From positions 2,418,001 to 2,482,000 of the forward strand of contig NZ_CP010797.1 of assembly GCF_000954115.1 (NCBI RefSeq): a stretch of 64,000 nucleotides of DNA, read 5' to 3'. This document shows positions 10,568 through 19,027 of the stretch, piece after piece. Positions within the stretch are counted from its first letter, which is position 1. The number at the start of each line of letters is the position of its first letter. This stretch comes from Rhodococcus sp. B7740. Its GTDB lineage: Bacteria > Actinomycetota > Actinomycetes > Mycobacteriales > Mycobacteriaceae. The position numbers and the translations under genes are program-made. The notes beneath the pieces were generated by a model. That model saw only the letters and a program-made list of their open reading frames with translations. It did not search any database and was not told the DNA's origin.

Positions 10568-11197
10568 GTGATCGACGCAGACTCTTCCCACGGCCCGGCT
10601 GGAACTACTACGGTCAGAATTGCCCGATGGACGCCGGGCGGGTGCGTCTGGTGCGGTAGTACCGACAGCGTCGAGGACTTCCGAAACGAGCCGCGCTGCG
10701 GTCTGTGCCGCGAGAAGGAAGCGGTCATCGACGAGGCCAAGCACTTCATCGGGATGTACGGTCTGCGGCCCCTGGGCGGCACGCTGGCGTCCGAGGACGA
10801 GGAGGAGCGCGAGTACCGCGTCACGGCTCGGGATGCCCGTGAGGTGCTCAACCGTATTCGGCTCGAGAAGCTGCCCGATCCGGCTGCCGTCCGCAAAGCG
10901 TTGCGTCCCAGGGCCGCTGCTGCGGGAAACACACCGGCCTCGACGACGTCCGGAGCCCCTACGAAGGCACCGACGAAGAAGTCGCAGGCCGGTGTCACCG
11001 GAATCGACGCGATCGAACTGCAGTCACGTGTGCAGAAGCTGCTCGGCCAGCTCACCTCCGTCGACGAGCAGATCAGCGCACTCGACGGCGTGCAGGGCCT
11101 GCCGGCACGTGCACGCATGAAGGATCTCGAACGGCAACGCACCACAGTCCTGTCGACGCTGGCCGCGCTCGAGAAGGCTCGTCGCCGCACCAACTGA
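10568..11197 (+). CDS. Hypothetical protein with N-terminal zinc ribbon and C-terminal coiled coil
   Basis: A 209-residue protein of unknown function. Four cysteines, C26-x2-C29 and C44-x2-C47, form a compact zinc-ribbon-like knuckle. The middle is Ala/Thr/Pro-rich and probably disordered. The last ~65 residues (LQSRVQKLLGQLTSVDEQISAL to the end) have heptad character and end in a basic tail. It starts at GTG 10568 with a weak upstream site. It lies 18 bp before a sensor kinase gene but has no obvious link to it. Confidence 0.72.
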   Translation: MIDADSSHGPAGTTTVRIARWTPGGCVWCGSTDSVEDFRNEPRCGLCREKEAVIDEAKHFIGMYGLRPLGGTLASEDEEEREYRVTARDAREVLNRIRLEKLPDPAAVRKALRPRAAAAGNTPASTTSGAPTKAPTKKSQAGVTGIDAIELQSRVQKLLGQLTSVDEQISALDGVQGLPARARMKDLERQRTTVLSTLAALEKARRRTN

Positions 11198-11215
11198 TCC
11201 ACGTAGTCTGATCGA

Positions 11216-12412
11216 GTGCTGCGCAAGCGTTCGATCTCACGGCAGGTGCTCGATGCCACCTACGCCGTCGTCTTCGTTCTGCTCCTGCTGCCGTCGACGC
11301 TGAGCGGACCGTACGGTTCTTCCGGCGCGGGTGTGCTGGTCGGTTTCGGCGTAGCGCTGGCCATCAGGCGCCGCTCACCGCGACTGTCGTTGGCACTGGC
11401 CTGGGTGCTGGCCGTCGTGCAGATGGTCGGCGGGGTGCTCCCCCTCTCCGCGGACACCGCAATCTTCGCGATTCTGTACTGCTCGGCCGCGTACGGCGAC
11501 AGCGTCGTTCGACGCTTCGGGCTCGCGTCGGCCGTCGGCGGCGGAGTGATCGCCGCGCTGTACCTGGCGTACGTGGACGGCAATCCCTTCGGCCCGCCCA
11601 CGGAGGAGGGCTACCAGGAACCCCGAATCGCGCAGTTCGCCCTGCTCCTCGCCGGCCTGTGGGCCATGCTCGGATTGTCCTGGGCACTGGGCCGTCTCGC
11701 CTACGCCCGGCGCACCGCCATCGAATCCGCACACGTACGCGAGCTCGCCGAGGTACATCAGGCCCGCGCCGAACACGAAGTGGCAATCGAGCAGGAGCGC
11801 AACAGAATTGCTCGCGACATGCACGACATCGTGGCGCATTCGCTCGCCGTGGTGATCGCGCAGGCCGACGGTGCACGCTACGTACGCGCCATCGATCCCG
11901 CAGCCGTCGACACCGCGCTGACGACCATCTCCGACACTGCGCGCGATGCACTGACCGACGTTCGGGTGTTGCTCGGACAGCTTCGGCACAGTCAGGGCGA
12001 TCTACCGAACCCGACACCCGACGATCTCGAGCGTCTCTTCGACCAGGTGCGCGCGACCGGACTGACCATCGACTCCTCGATCGACACCACGTCGGTGTCG
12101 TTGGGTGCCGGTGCGCACCTCGCGCTCTATCGCATCGCGCAGGAATCGCTGACCAATGCCCTACGTCACGGTGATCCCGACAAGCCCGTCAGCGTCACGA
12201 TCGAATCCGACTCGGCGGGCATCGAATTGACGGTGCGCAACACCGTGCGTTCGGTGCGTTCGGCATCGGAATCGGGCGGGCACGGAATCGCCGGTATGAA
12301 GGAGCGCGCCAGCCTCGCCGGCGGCATGTGCACCGCGTCCGGCGACGGCTCGTCGTGGACCGTGACTGCCTGGCTTCCTGCTGCCGGCTCGTCCACGAAG
12401 GGAATCGACTGA
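11216..12412 (+). CDS. DesK-like sensor histidine kinase (HisKA_3)
   Basis: A 398-residue membrane kinase. About five hydrophobic segments fill residues 12-165, followed by a coiled linker and the dimerisation box RDMHDIVAHSLAVVI with phospho-acceptor His203. The ATPase domain has ESLTNALRHG (N box) and GHGIAGMKERASLAGG (G box). It starts at GTG 11216. Its stop overlaps the regulator start (TGATG), so the two are one operon. There is no extracellular sensor domain, which suggests it senses within or at the membrane. The ABC transporter just downstream suggests a cell-envelope stress role. Confidence 0.93.
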   Translation: MLRKRSISRQVLDATYAVVFVLLLLPSTLSGPYGSSGAGVLVGFGVALAIRRRSPRLSLALAWVLAVVQMVGGVLPLSADTAIFAILYCSAAYGDSVVRRFGLASAVGGGVIAALYLAYVDGNPFGPPTEEGYQEPRIAQFALLLAGLWAMLGLSWALGRLAYARRTAIESAHVRELAEVHQARAEHEVAIEQERNRIARDMHDIVAHSLAVVIAQADGARYVRAIDPAAVDTALTTISDTARDALTDVRVLLGQLRHSQGDLPNPTPDDLERLFDQVRATGLTIDSSIDTTSVSLGAGAHLALYRIAQESLTNALRHGDPDKPVSVTIESDSAGIELTVRNTVRSVRSASESGGHGIAGMKERASLAGGMCTASGDGSSWTVTAWLPAAGSSTKGID

Positions 12413-13071
12413 TGGCAGATCGAATCGAGGTGGCTCTGGTCGACGACCAGCAGCTGTTCCGAGCAGGTATTCGTATGCTCATCTCCTCGCAGCCGGACCT
12501 GGAGTTCGTCGGGGAAGCGGGCAACGGGCGAGAGGCCGTGGAGCTCGCCGCGTCGGCGAAGCCCGATGTGATGCTCATGGACGTCCGGATGCCGGTGCTC
12601 GACGGTATCGCCGCCACCGAGCAGATCGTGGCCGCGTCCGATACTCCACCGCGGATTCTGGTGCTCACCACTTTCGATCTCGACGAGAGCGCCGCGCGAG
12701 CGATCCGCTCCGGAGCAAGCGGTTTCGTGCTCAAGGACGCGGACCCGGAATTTCTGCTCGCCGCGATCCGGACGGTCCATGCGGGTAACTCTGTGATCGC
12801 CGCGTCGGCCACGACGGGGCTGCTGGCGCACTTCACACCTACGCCCGAGGTACCGAAGGTTCCCGCCGAGTTCGCCACCCTCACCGCACGGGAGAAGGAA
12901 CTGTTTCGACTCACCGCCCGTGGGCTGAGCAATTCCGAGATCGCCGCGACGGAATTCTTGAGCGAGGCGACGGTGAAGACACACATCAGTCGAATCTTCG
13001 CCAAACTCGCGTTGCGCGACCGAGTGCAGTTGGTGGTCTACGCATTCGAGCACGGACTCACCGGAGACTGA
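12412..13071 (+). CDS. NarL/LuxR-family response regulator
   Basis: A 219-residue regulator paired with the preceding kinase. The receiver domain has the acidic pair VDDQQ at the N-terminus, phospho-acceptor Asp57 in LMDVRMPVLDG, and Lys in SGFVLKDA. The C-terminal LuxR-type HTH is LTAREKELFRLTARGLSNSE. ATG 12412 overlaps the kinase stop codon. The ABC transporter genes begin 76-82 bp downstream and are the obvious candidate target. Confidence 0.94.
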   Translation: MADRIEVALVDDQQLFRAGIRMLISSQPDLEFVGEAGNGREAVELAASAKPDVMLMDVRMPVLDGIAATEQIVAASDTPPRILVLTTFDLDESAARAIRSGASGFVLKDADPEFLLAAIRTVHAGNSVIAASATTGLLAHFTPTPEVPKVPAEFATLTAREKELFRLTARGLSNSEIAATEFLSEATVKTHISRIFAKLALRDRVQLVVYAFEHGLTGD

Positions 13072-13152
13072 CACCGAAGTCATCCTCTCGATGTACGGGG
13101 CGAAGACTCGCGCCTGATTACTCCTGTCCGCCCACTTCATAGCGTTGTGGGC

Positions 13153-13905
13153 ATGACAACAACACTCCCCCCGGTCGCCCGGGCATTCCAGGTCAGCAAG
13201 TATTTCGGTGACTCGTCCAACCCGGTCAGCGCCCTCGACAACGTCTCTCTCGACATTCACGGCGGCCAGTTCACCGCCATCATGGGACCGTCCGGTTCCG
13301 GCAAGTCGACTCTGATGCATGTGATGGCGGGCTTGGACAACGCCAGCACCGGGCATCTGATGTTGGCCGGTGCCGACATCACCGACGCGAACGACGACGC
13401 ACTGACGACGTTGCGCCGCACGCAGGTCGGGTTCATCTTCCAGTCGTTCAATCTCGTTCCCACCCTCGGTGTTCGGGGCAACATCCTGCTGCCGTTCGAG
13501 CTCGACGGCCGCGCCCCCACCGCCGAAGAGGCGGCATGGACAGAGCAGCTCATCGACACTCTGGGATTGCGAGGGCGAGTGAACCACCGCCCGCATCAGC
13601 TCTCGGGTGGACAGCAGCAGCGCGTCGCGATCGCCCGCGCACTCGGTACGCGGCCGCACCTCATCTTCGCCGACGAACCCACCGGCAACCTCGATTCCCG
13701 AACCGGCCGTGAGGTTCTCGGCCTACTCGCCGCAGCGGTGCGCGAGTACGGTCAGTCGATCGTCATGGTCACCCACGACCCCATCGCGGCCAGCTACGCC
13801 GATCGCATCGTCTTCCTCGCCGACGGCCGCATCGCAGACGAACTGCCACGTTCGACGCCGGAGCAGATCTCGAGCTACATGCTGGGAATGGAGCACGCAT
13901 CATGA
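13153..13905 (+). CDS. ABC transporter ATP-binding protein (MacB/LolD class)
   Basis: ATPase of an FtsX-type ABC system. Walker A is GPSGSGKST, the signature is [15 protein letters not shown], Walker B is [17 protein letters not shown], and the switch His is in VTHDP. GTG 13147 is in frame two codons before ATG 13153; I use the ATG. Its 3' end overlaps the permease start by 4 nt (ATGA). Systems of this class act by mechanotransmission, for example in antibiotic resistance or lipoprotein handling, rather than simple transport. The substrate is unknown. Confidence 0.93.
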   Translation: MTTTLPPVARAFQVSKYFGDSSNPVSALDNVSLDIHGGQFTAIMGPSGSGKSTLMHVMAGLDNASTGHLMLAGADITDANDDALTTLRRTQVGFIFQSFNLVPTLGVRGNILLPFELDGRAPTAEEAAWTEQLIDTLGLRGRVNHRPHQLSGGQQQRVAIARALGTRPHLIFADEPTGNLDSRTGREVLGLLAAAVREYGQSIVMVTHDPIAASYADRIVFLADGRIADELPRSTPEQISSYMLGMEHAS

Positions 13906-15281
13906 ACGGTGTGACTTCTGCTCGGGCGTCGAAGGAGCACGGCGCCAGTCTTCTGGTGACGTCGCTGGCGTCGTTCTTCGGTGTGGTGTTGATTCAGGCG
14001 ACGGCGTTCCTGGTCGACATCTTCGGGGACATGGAAGGTGCCGCCGTCACGGCGCTCTACAGCGTGGCGCTGGTGTTCATCGGTCTCGCGCTGTATGTCG
14101 CGGCAGTGGTCACCTCGAACACGTTCGCAACGATCGTCGCGGGACGCACGCGCACGATTGCTCTTCTGCGACTCCTGGGTGCCCGGGCCCGTGACCTACG
14201 TCGATCGGTGGCCAGGGAAGGCTTCCTCGTCGGATTGTTCGGTGGTGCGGTCGGTTCGGTTCTCGGAGTCGGTGCCAGCCATCTGGCCCGTGCGGTCGCC
14301 GTCTCGGCCGGTCAGCTGCCCGATGTGGAGTACACGTCCGTTCAACCGCTGGTGATCCTGCCGGTGGTCATCGTGGTACTGACGACGACCCTCGCGTCGT
14401 ATGTCGGGTCACGAAAGGTGCTGGAGGTGACACCCGTTCAGGCGACCGGCGGTGCCGTCGACACGGGGGTGGAGGCTCCGCGGTCGCGGCGTATCAGGAC
14501 GGCACTGTCGATCGTGCTGATCGCAGGCGGAGTGGCGCTGCTGGGGCTCGGGATCCTGGTCGGGATGGTGAACCCGGCCGGTGTTCTGGTGGCGTTCCTC
14601 GGCGGTGTTGCGTCGTTCACCGGAATCATGGTCGGTGCCTATCGAATACTGCCCGCGACGCTGAGGCTTGTCGGGAGACTGTTCGGCCGGGGGCCTGCGG
14701 CAAGATTGGCTGCGGCCAACGCAATTCGCTACCCGGATCGCAGTACCCGTACCGCTGTGGGACTGCTGATCGGCGTGACGCTGGTGACCACGTTCGCCGT
14801 CGCGATGTACAGCTACCGGTCGATGCTCGTCGACGAATACGACGAGGCCTCCGTCGACCAGGTACTCACCGTGACGGTGGGAATCATGACCGGATTGATC
14901 GGGTTCTCGGCTGTGATCGCGGCAGTCGGGATGGTGAACAATCTGCTGCTGAGCATTCTGCAGCGCACCCGAGAGATCGGTCTGCTGCGGGCACTCGGAT
15001 TCACCCGCAAGCAGATTCGGACGATGATCGTCTCGGAGAGCAGTCAGATGGTGGTCGCGTCGATGGGTTTCGGTCTGATTCTCGGCATCGGTTACGGCTG
15101 GGCCGCAGCACAATCGCTGCTGGGCTCGCTGGATTCGCGTGGACTCACCGCCCCCACTCTGCCGTGGGTCGTCATCGCCGGAACCGTGCTGTGCGGTGGA
15201 CTCCTCGCCCTCGGTGCGTCACTGACTCCGGCGCGACGTGCCAATCAGATCTCACCGGTGCTTGCATTGGCGGACGTCTGA
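13902..15281 (+). CDS. FtsX-like ABC transporter permease
   Basis: A 459-residue permease with two FtsX-type modules: one near residues 15-165, the other around 325-450 (RTREIGLLRALGFTRKQIRTM). There are about eight membrane segments and no large MacB-type periplasmic domain between them, so it is a compact form. It is translationally coupled to the ATPase. It probably acts with the upstream two-component pair in sensing or removing envelope-active compounds; this is inferred from gene order only. Confidence 0.9.
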   Translation: MNGVTSARASKEHGASLLVTSLASFFGVVLIQATAFLVDIFGDMEGAAVTALYSVALVFIGLALYVAAVVTSNTFATIVAGRTRTIALLRLLGARARDLRRSVAREGFLVGLFGGAVGSVLGVGASHLARAVAVSAGQLPDVEYTSVQPLVILPVVIVVLTTTLASYVGSRKVLEVTPVQATGGAVDTGVEAPRSRRIRTALSIVLIAGGVALLGLGILVGMVNPAGVLVAFLGGVASFTGIMVGAYRILPATLRLVGRLFGRGPAARLAAANAIRYPDRSTRTAVGLLIGVTLVTTFAVAMYSYRSMLVDEYDEASVDQVLTVTVGIMTGLIGFSAVIAAVGMVNNLLLSILQRTREIGLLRALGFTRKQIRTMIVSESSQMVVASMGFGLILGIGYGWAAAQSLLGSLDSRGLTAPTLPWVVIAGTVLCGGLLALGASLTPARRANQISPVLALADV

Positions 15282-15287
15282 CCTCGA

Positions 15288-15331
15288 GGTCTGTACCGCT
15301 CGGCGATTGCCAGGGCCCGGCGGTACAGACC
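15288..15331. terminator. Perfect 12-bp inverted repeat between convergent genes
   Basis: GGTCTGTACCGC (15288-15299) and GCGGTACAGACC (15320-15331) are exact complements around a 20-nt loop. They lie in the 73-bp gap between the convergent permease and aldo/keto reductase genes. There is no U-tract. A bidirectional terminator is the simplest reading. Confidence 0.55.
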
Positions 15332-15354
15332 ATCGCGCCGGCCGACGCCTCTGC

Positions 15355-16350
15355 TCAGGCTTCGCTGTCGAGTTGCGCCATCTGCGCCTCGGCGTAGCGC
15401 TCGCCCGCTACCGCATCTTTCGGCACGCTACTCTCGATCCGCGACACCTCCTCGGAGGTCAACGAGATCTCCGATGCAGCAATGGTTTCCGCCAAACGCT
15501 CGACGGTTCGTGCGCCGACGACGGGCACGATGTCGTCACCCCGGGAGAGGACCCAGGCAATGGCCAGTTGTGCGACCGAGACGTTGCGCTCGTCCGCGAT
15601 CTCGGCCAGCAACTCCACGAGTTCGCGATTCCTCGTCAGGTTCTCCCCTTGGAATCGGGGGCTGTGTGCACGGAAGTCGTTGTCGGCCAACACAGTGGAC
15701 GTGCGGAACGTGTCGCTCAGCAGCCCACGTGAAAGCACGCCGTACGCGGTGGTACCGACACCGAGCTCGCGGGCCGTGTCGAGGATGTCGTCCTCGATTC
15801 CACGCGAGACGATGGAGTATTCGATCTGCAGGTCGCAGATCGGGTGTACCGCCGCGGCACGACGCAGCGTCGCACTCCCGATCTCGGACAAGCCGATGTG
15901 TCGCACGTATCCCGCGTCCACCATCTCGGCTATGGCACCGACGGTGTCTTCGATCGGCACCTGCGGATCCAGTCGGGCGGGTCGGTAGATGTCGATGTGA
16001 TCGACGCCGAGCCGTGCGAGTGTGTAGCCCAGCGCGCTCTTGACGGCGTTCGGCCTGCCGTCGAATCCGAGCCAGCTTCCGTCGGGTCCACGTAGTGCCC
16101 CGAACTTCACCGACAGCACGACCTCGTCGCGGTTGCGCTCGCGCAGTGCCCGACCGATGAGCATCTCGTTGTGGCCGGCACCGTAGAAGTCGCCTGTGTC
16201 GACCAGGTCGACGCCGGCGTCGAGCGCAGCGTGGATGGTGCGGATCGATTCGCCGTCGCTGGAATCGCCGTATGCGCCGGACATACCCATGGCACCGAGA
16301 CCGATGCGCGACACCGTGGGTCCGGTATTTCCCAATCGTGTTCTGTTCAT
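15355..16350 (-). CDS. Aldo/keto reductase
   Basis: NADPH-dependent oxidoreductase of 331 residues with a TIM-barrel AKR fold. The catalytic Asp and Tyr lie in DTGDFYGAGHNEMLIG, the Lys is in VVLSVKFG, and the cofactor segment is near SRGDDIVPVVGAR. ATG 16350 (MNRTRLGNTG) is the natural family start. It is transcribed divergently from an XRE/MmyB-type regulator 102 bp away, which may control it. The substrate is unknown. Confidence 0.92.
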   Translation of the reverse strand: MNRTRLGNTGPTVSRIGLGAMGMSGAYGDSSDGESIRTIHAALDAGVDLVDTGDFYGAGHNEMLIGRALRERNRDEVVLSVKFGALRGPDGSWLGFDGRPNAVKSALGYTLARLGVDHIDIYRPARLDPQVPIEDTVGAIAEMVDAGYVRHIGLSEIGSATLRRAAAVHPICDLQIEYSIVSRGIEDDILDTARELGVGTTAYGVLSRGLLSDTFRTSTVLADNDFRAHSPRFQGENLTRNRELVELLAEIADERNVSVAQLAIAWVLSRGDDIVPVVGARTVERLAETIAASEISLTSEEVSRIESSVPKDAVAGERYAEAQMAQLDSEA

Positions 16351-16452
16351 GAAGTCCACTGTGTGCTCTGTGGCGATTGTCGCGCCAGAGAGCGGTTGTC
16401 AGGGGACTGCCCGTCCCTGGTTCGGCTCGACGATTCGGTGGACACTGAGCGA

Positions 16453-17304
16453 GTGGAACGTGACGAACTGGCCGACTTTCTCCGACGACGACGGGCGCTG
16501 CTGACGCCCGAGGACGTCGGTGTGTCACCCGGACCGCGCCGCCGCACGCCGGGGCTGCGCCGCGACGAAGTGGCACTGCTGGCCGGGATGTCCACCGATT
16601 ACTACACCCGCCTCGAACAGCGTCGCGGGCCGCATCCGTCCACGCAGATTCTCGGTTCGCTCGCCCGCGCGCTGAGATTGGACGACGACGAGCGCGACCA
16701 TCTCTACATCCTCGCCGGCCAGGCACCGCCCACCCGTGTCGGCGCGGACAAGCACGTCGGGCCCGGCCTGATGCACCTGCTGACCAAGCTCGACGACACG
16801 CCGGCCTGCGTCGTGACAGACCTCGGCGAGATCCTGGCGCACAACGCGATGTACCTCGCGCTGGCCGAGGACCCGCGCACGTACACCGGGCTCGACAGGT
16901 ACGTGGTGTGGCGGTGGTTCACCGATCCCGGCACGCGCCGCAACTTCGTCCGCGAGGACTGGGATCGGATGGGCCACAAACACGTAGCCGATCTCCGAGC
17001 AGTGTCGGCCAGGCGAGCGGGCGATCCCGAGGTCGCTGTACTGGTCGAGCGTCTACGCGCCGCCAGCTCCGAGTTCGAGACGATATGGAGCGAGCACCGA
17101 GTCGCGTACAAGACGTCGGCGTCCAAACGCTTCGTGAATCCCGAACTCGGCGTGATCGCCGTTCACTGCGAGACCCTCGTGACCCAGAGAGAGGGCCAGC
17201 ATCTCCTGGTCTATTCGCCGCAGCCGGGAACCGACGCCCGCGAGAAATTGAATCTGCTCGGGGTCATCGGTACTCAGCACCTGGGCATCACTGCCTCCGA
17301 GTAG
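16453..17304 (+). CDS. XRE-family regulator with MmyB-like ligand-binding domain
   Basis: A 283-residue regulator. The N-terminal HTH has the hallmark RRTPGLRRDEVALLAGMSTDYYTRLEQ. The C-terminal MmyB-like PAS-type domain (HNAMYLALAEDP to HLLVYSPQPGT) binds small molecules such as fatty acids in studied members. It starts at GTG 16453. A GGGAC-5-GTCCC dyad lies at 16401-16415 in the gap shared with the divergent aldo/keto reductase, the likely target. It converges on egtD with a 12-bp gap. Confidence 0.9.
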   Translation: MERDELADFLRRRRALLTPEDVGVSPGPRRRTPGLRRDEVALLAGMSTDYYTRLEQRRGPHPSTQILGSLARALRLDDDERDHLYILAGQAPPTRVGADKHVGPGLMHLLTKLDDTPACVVTDLGEILAHNAMYLALAEDPRTYTGLDRYVVWRWFTDPGTRRNFVREDWDRMGHKHVADLRAVSARRAGDPEVAVLVERLRAASSEFETIWSEHRVAYKTSASKRFVNPELGVIAVHCETLVTQREGQHLLVYSPQPGTDAREKLNLLGVIGTQHLGITASE

Positions 17305-17316
17305 TCGAGGGCTCGT

Positions 17317-18282
17317 TCACACTCGACCCGCAAGAATCAGCGCGAACCGCGAATCGGAGTCGGACCACAGATGCTCGACGCCGAATCCCGCTGCAGCCAG
17401 TTCTTCGGTGATGCCGTCCGGTCGGAACTTCGCCGAGATCTCGGTGCGCAGTTCCTCGCCCGCCTCGAAATGCACGTGCAGATCGAGATCGGCGATATAC
17501 ACCTCCTGCGTCGATGTCGCCCGCAGTCGCATCTCGATCCACTCCTGCTCGGCGTTCCACAGCGCGACGTGCTCGAACGCATCGGAATCGAAAGTGCCAC
17601 CCAGGCGAGAGTTGATCACCGACAGCACGTTTCGATTGAACTGCGCCGTCACCCCCGCCGCGTCGTCGTACGCCGGAACCAGCACGTCCGGGTCGATGAC
17701 CAGTCCGACGCCGAGGAGTAGGTGCTCCCCTGGATCGAGCGCGCCTGCGATCGCCTTCAGAAAGTCCTCGCGCTCCTCGGGAATGAGGTTGCCCAGGGTG
17801 CCACCGAGAAACGCGATGGTGCGTGCGCCCCCGCCGGGCAGATTGTGCAGAGTGTCGGTGAAGTCGCTGACGATGCCGCGCACCTCGAGGGCGGGAAACT
17901 CCTGGGCGATCTGCTCGATGGCTCCCTCGAGCGCAGTGACCGACACATCCTGCGGCACATAGGTGTTCAACCAACCGTGCTTGGCCCCTGCAGCGAGCAG
18001 GATCTTCGACTTCTCCGACGAGCCCGACCCGAGCTCGATCAACATGGTGGATTCGGTCGCCTCGGCGATGTCGAGGGCATGCTCTTCGAGCAGGGCACGT
18101 TCGGTGCGGGTCGGATAGTACTCGGGCAGCTCGGTGATCCGCTCGAACAGCTCGCTGCCCACGGCGTCGTAGAAGTACTTGGGCGAGAGCCACTTCGGCG
18201 TGGACGTCAACCCGTCTCGCACGTCCTTACGCAGTTCGTCCACCAGTGCCGTGTCAGCGAGGTGTACCTCGACAGTGCTCAT
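17317..18282 (-). CDS. egtD: L-histidine N(alpha)-methyltransferase EgtD
   Basis: Converts histidine to hercynine with three SAM molecules, the first committed step of ergothioneine synthesis. The 321 residues match the family length. SPKYFYDAVGSELFERITELPEYYPTR is shown only in part here, but the opening KYFYDAVGSELF and the SAM loop ELGSGSSEKSK are diagnostic. ATG 18282 overlaps the egtC stop (ATGA). It is the last gene of egtABCD. The reading frame is intact, so hercynine formation should be unaffected by the egtC lesion upstream. Confidence 0.96.
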   Translation of the reverse strand: MSTVEVHLADTALVDELRKDVRDGLTSTPKWLSPKYFYDAVGSELFERITELPEYYPTRTERALLEEHALDIAEATESTMLIELGSGSSEKSKILLAAGAKHGWLNTYVPQDVSVTALEGAIEQIAQEFPALEVRGIVSDFTDTLHNLPGGGARTIAFLGGTLGNLIPEEREDFLKAIAGALDPGEHLLLGVGLVIDPDVLVPAYDDAAGVTAQFNRNVLSVINSRLGGTFDSDAFEHVALWNAEQEWIEMRLRATSTQEVYIADLDLHVHFEAGEELRTEISAKFRPDGITEELAAAGFGVEHLWSDSDSRFALILAGRV

Positions 18283-19027
18283 GTGTGCTCCTCTTCGTCG
18301 AGACGGGAAACGGTGAACTCGGACGCCGTGGCAACGACGAGACTGCGGTCGTCGACGGGCGTCCAGTCGGAATTGTCGTCGGTGGGTTCGGACGCGATCG
18401 TGACGGCGTCACCGGAACTGCGGACGGACAGTGCGTGACGCACTGCGGTGGCGTACAAATTCTCCCCGTCGCCGAGGAGAAAGTTGAGCCTGGACCCCGG
18501 TGCGCGCGCCTCGATACGCCGAACCACAGCGGCAAGCGCTGCCGGCGGTTCGAGGGTTGCGAGCAACTGCCGCAGCACGATCCAGACTGCGGCCGCGTCG
18601 GTCGGAGCCGGCAACGTGAGTGCATCTTCGGGCGGCACCTCGGACCACAGGTCGGTCAGTGAGTGGGGCCAGCCGCGGACCACACCGTTGTGACTGAATG
18701 CCCACCGGCCGTCGGTGAACGGTGCGCAGGCCGATCGCTCCACCGGCATTCCCACCGTTGCCGATCGCACGGCGGCGATCACCGACGTCGAATCGAGCTG
18801 CGGCAGAACATCGTCGACCGCAGGGTCGCTCCAGATCGGCATGGCGTTGCGGTAGCTGCGAACCGAACCGGCCTGCCACCATGCGACCCCGAAGCCATCG
18901 GCATTGATGGTGCCCCGCCGCGCATGTCGTCGGGGGCATACGACTGCACCCGCAAACTGTGATCGCCGCCGGTGAGCACTCCCCCGACGGACGTGAGAGG
19001 GCCGAGATACCCGAGATGTCGGCACAT
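18279..19027 (-). pseudogene. egtC: EgtC gamma-glutamyl-hercynylcysteine sulfoxide amidohydrolase, frameshifted
   Basis: Ntn-type amidotransferase that removes glutamate from the EgtB product. The N-terminus MCRHLGYLGP, with catalytic Cys2, starts at ATG 19027 directly after the egtB stop. It reads correctly to QSYAPDDMRGG, then enters a wrong frame and stops at 18779. The remainder (GTINADGFGVAWW to the C-terminus) is intact in another frame down to 18279 and overlaps egtD. The break sits at a run of four C on the plus strand (18913-18916). One extra base there restores MRGGGTINADGFG. It is either a real -1 mutation or an assembly error in a homopolymer. Confidence 0.9.

Noticed and set aside
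12166-13659. 497-codon minus-strand open frame
   Set aside because: Antisense to the response regulator and ABC ATPase genes, both of which have clear motifs.
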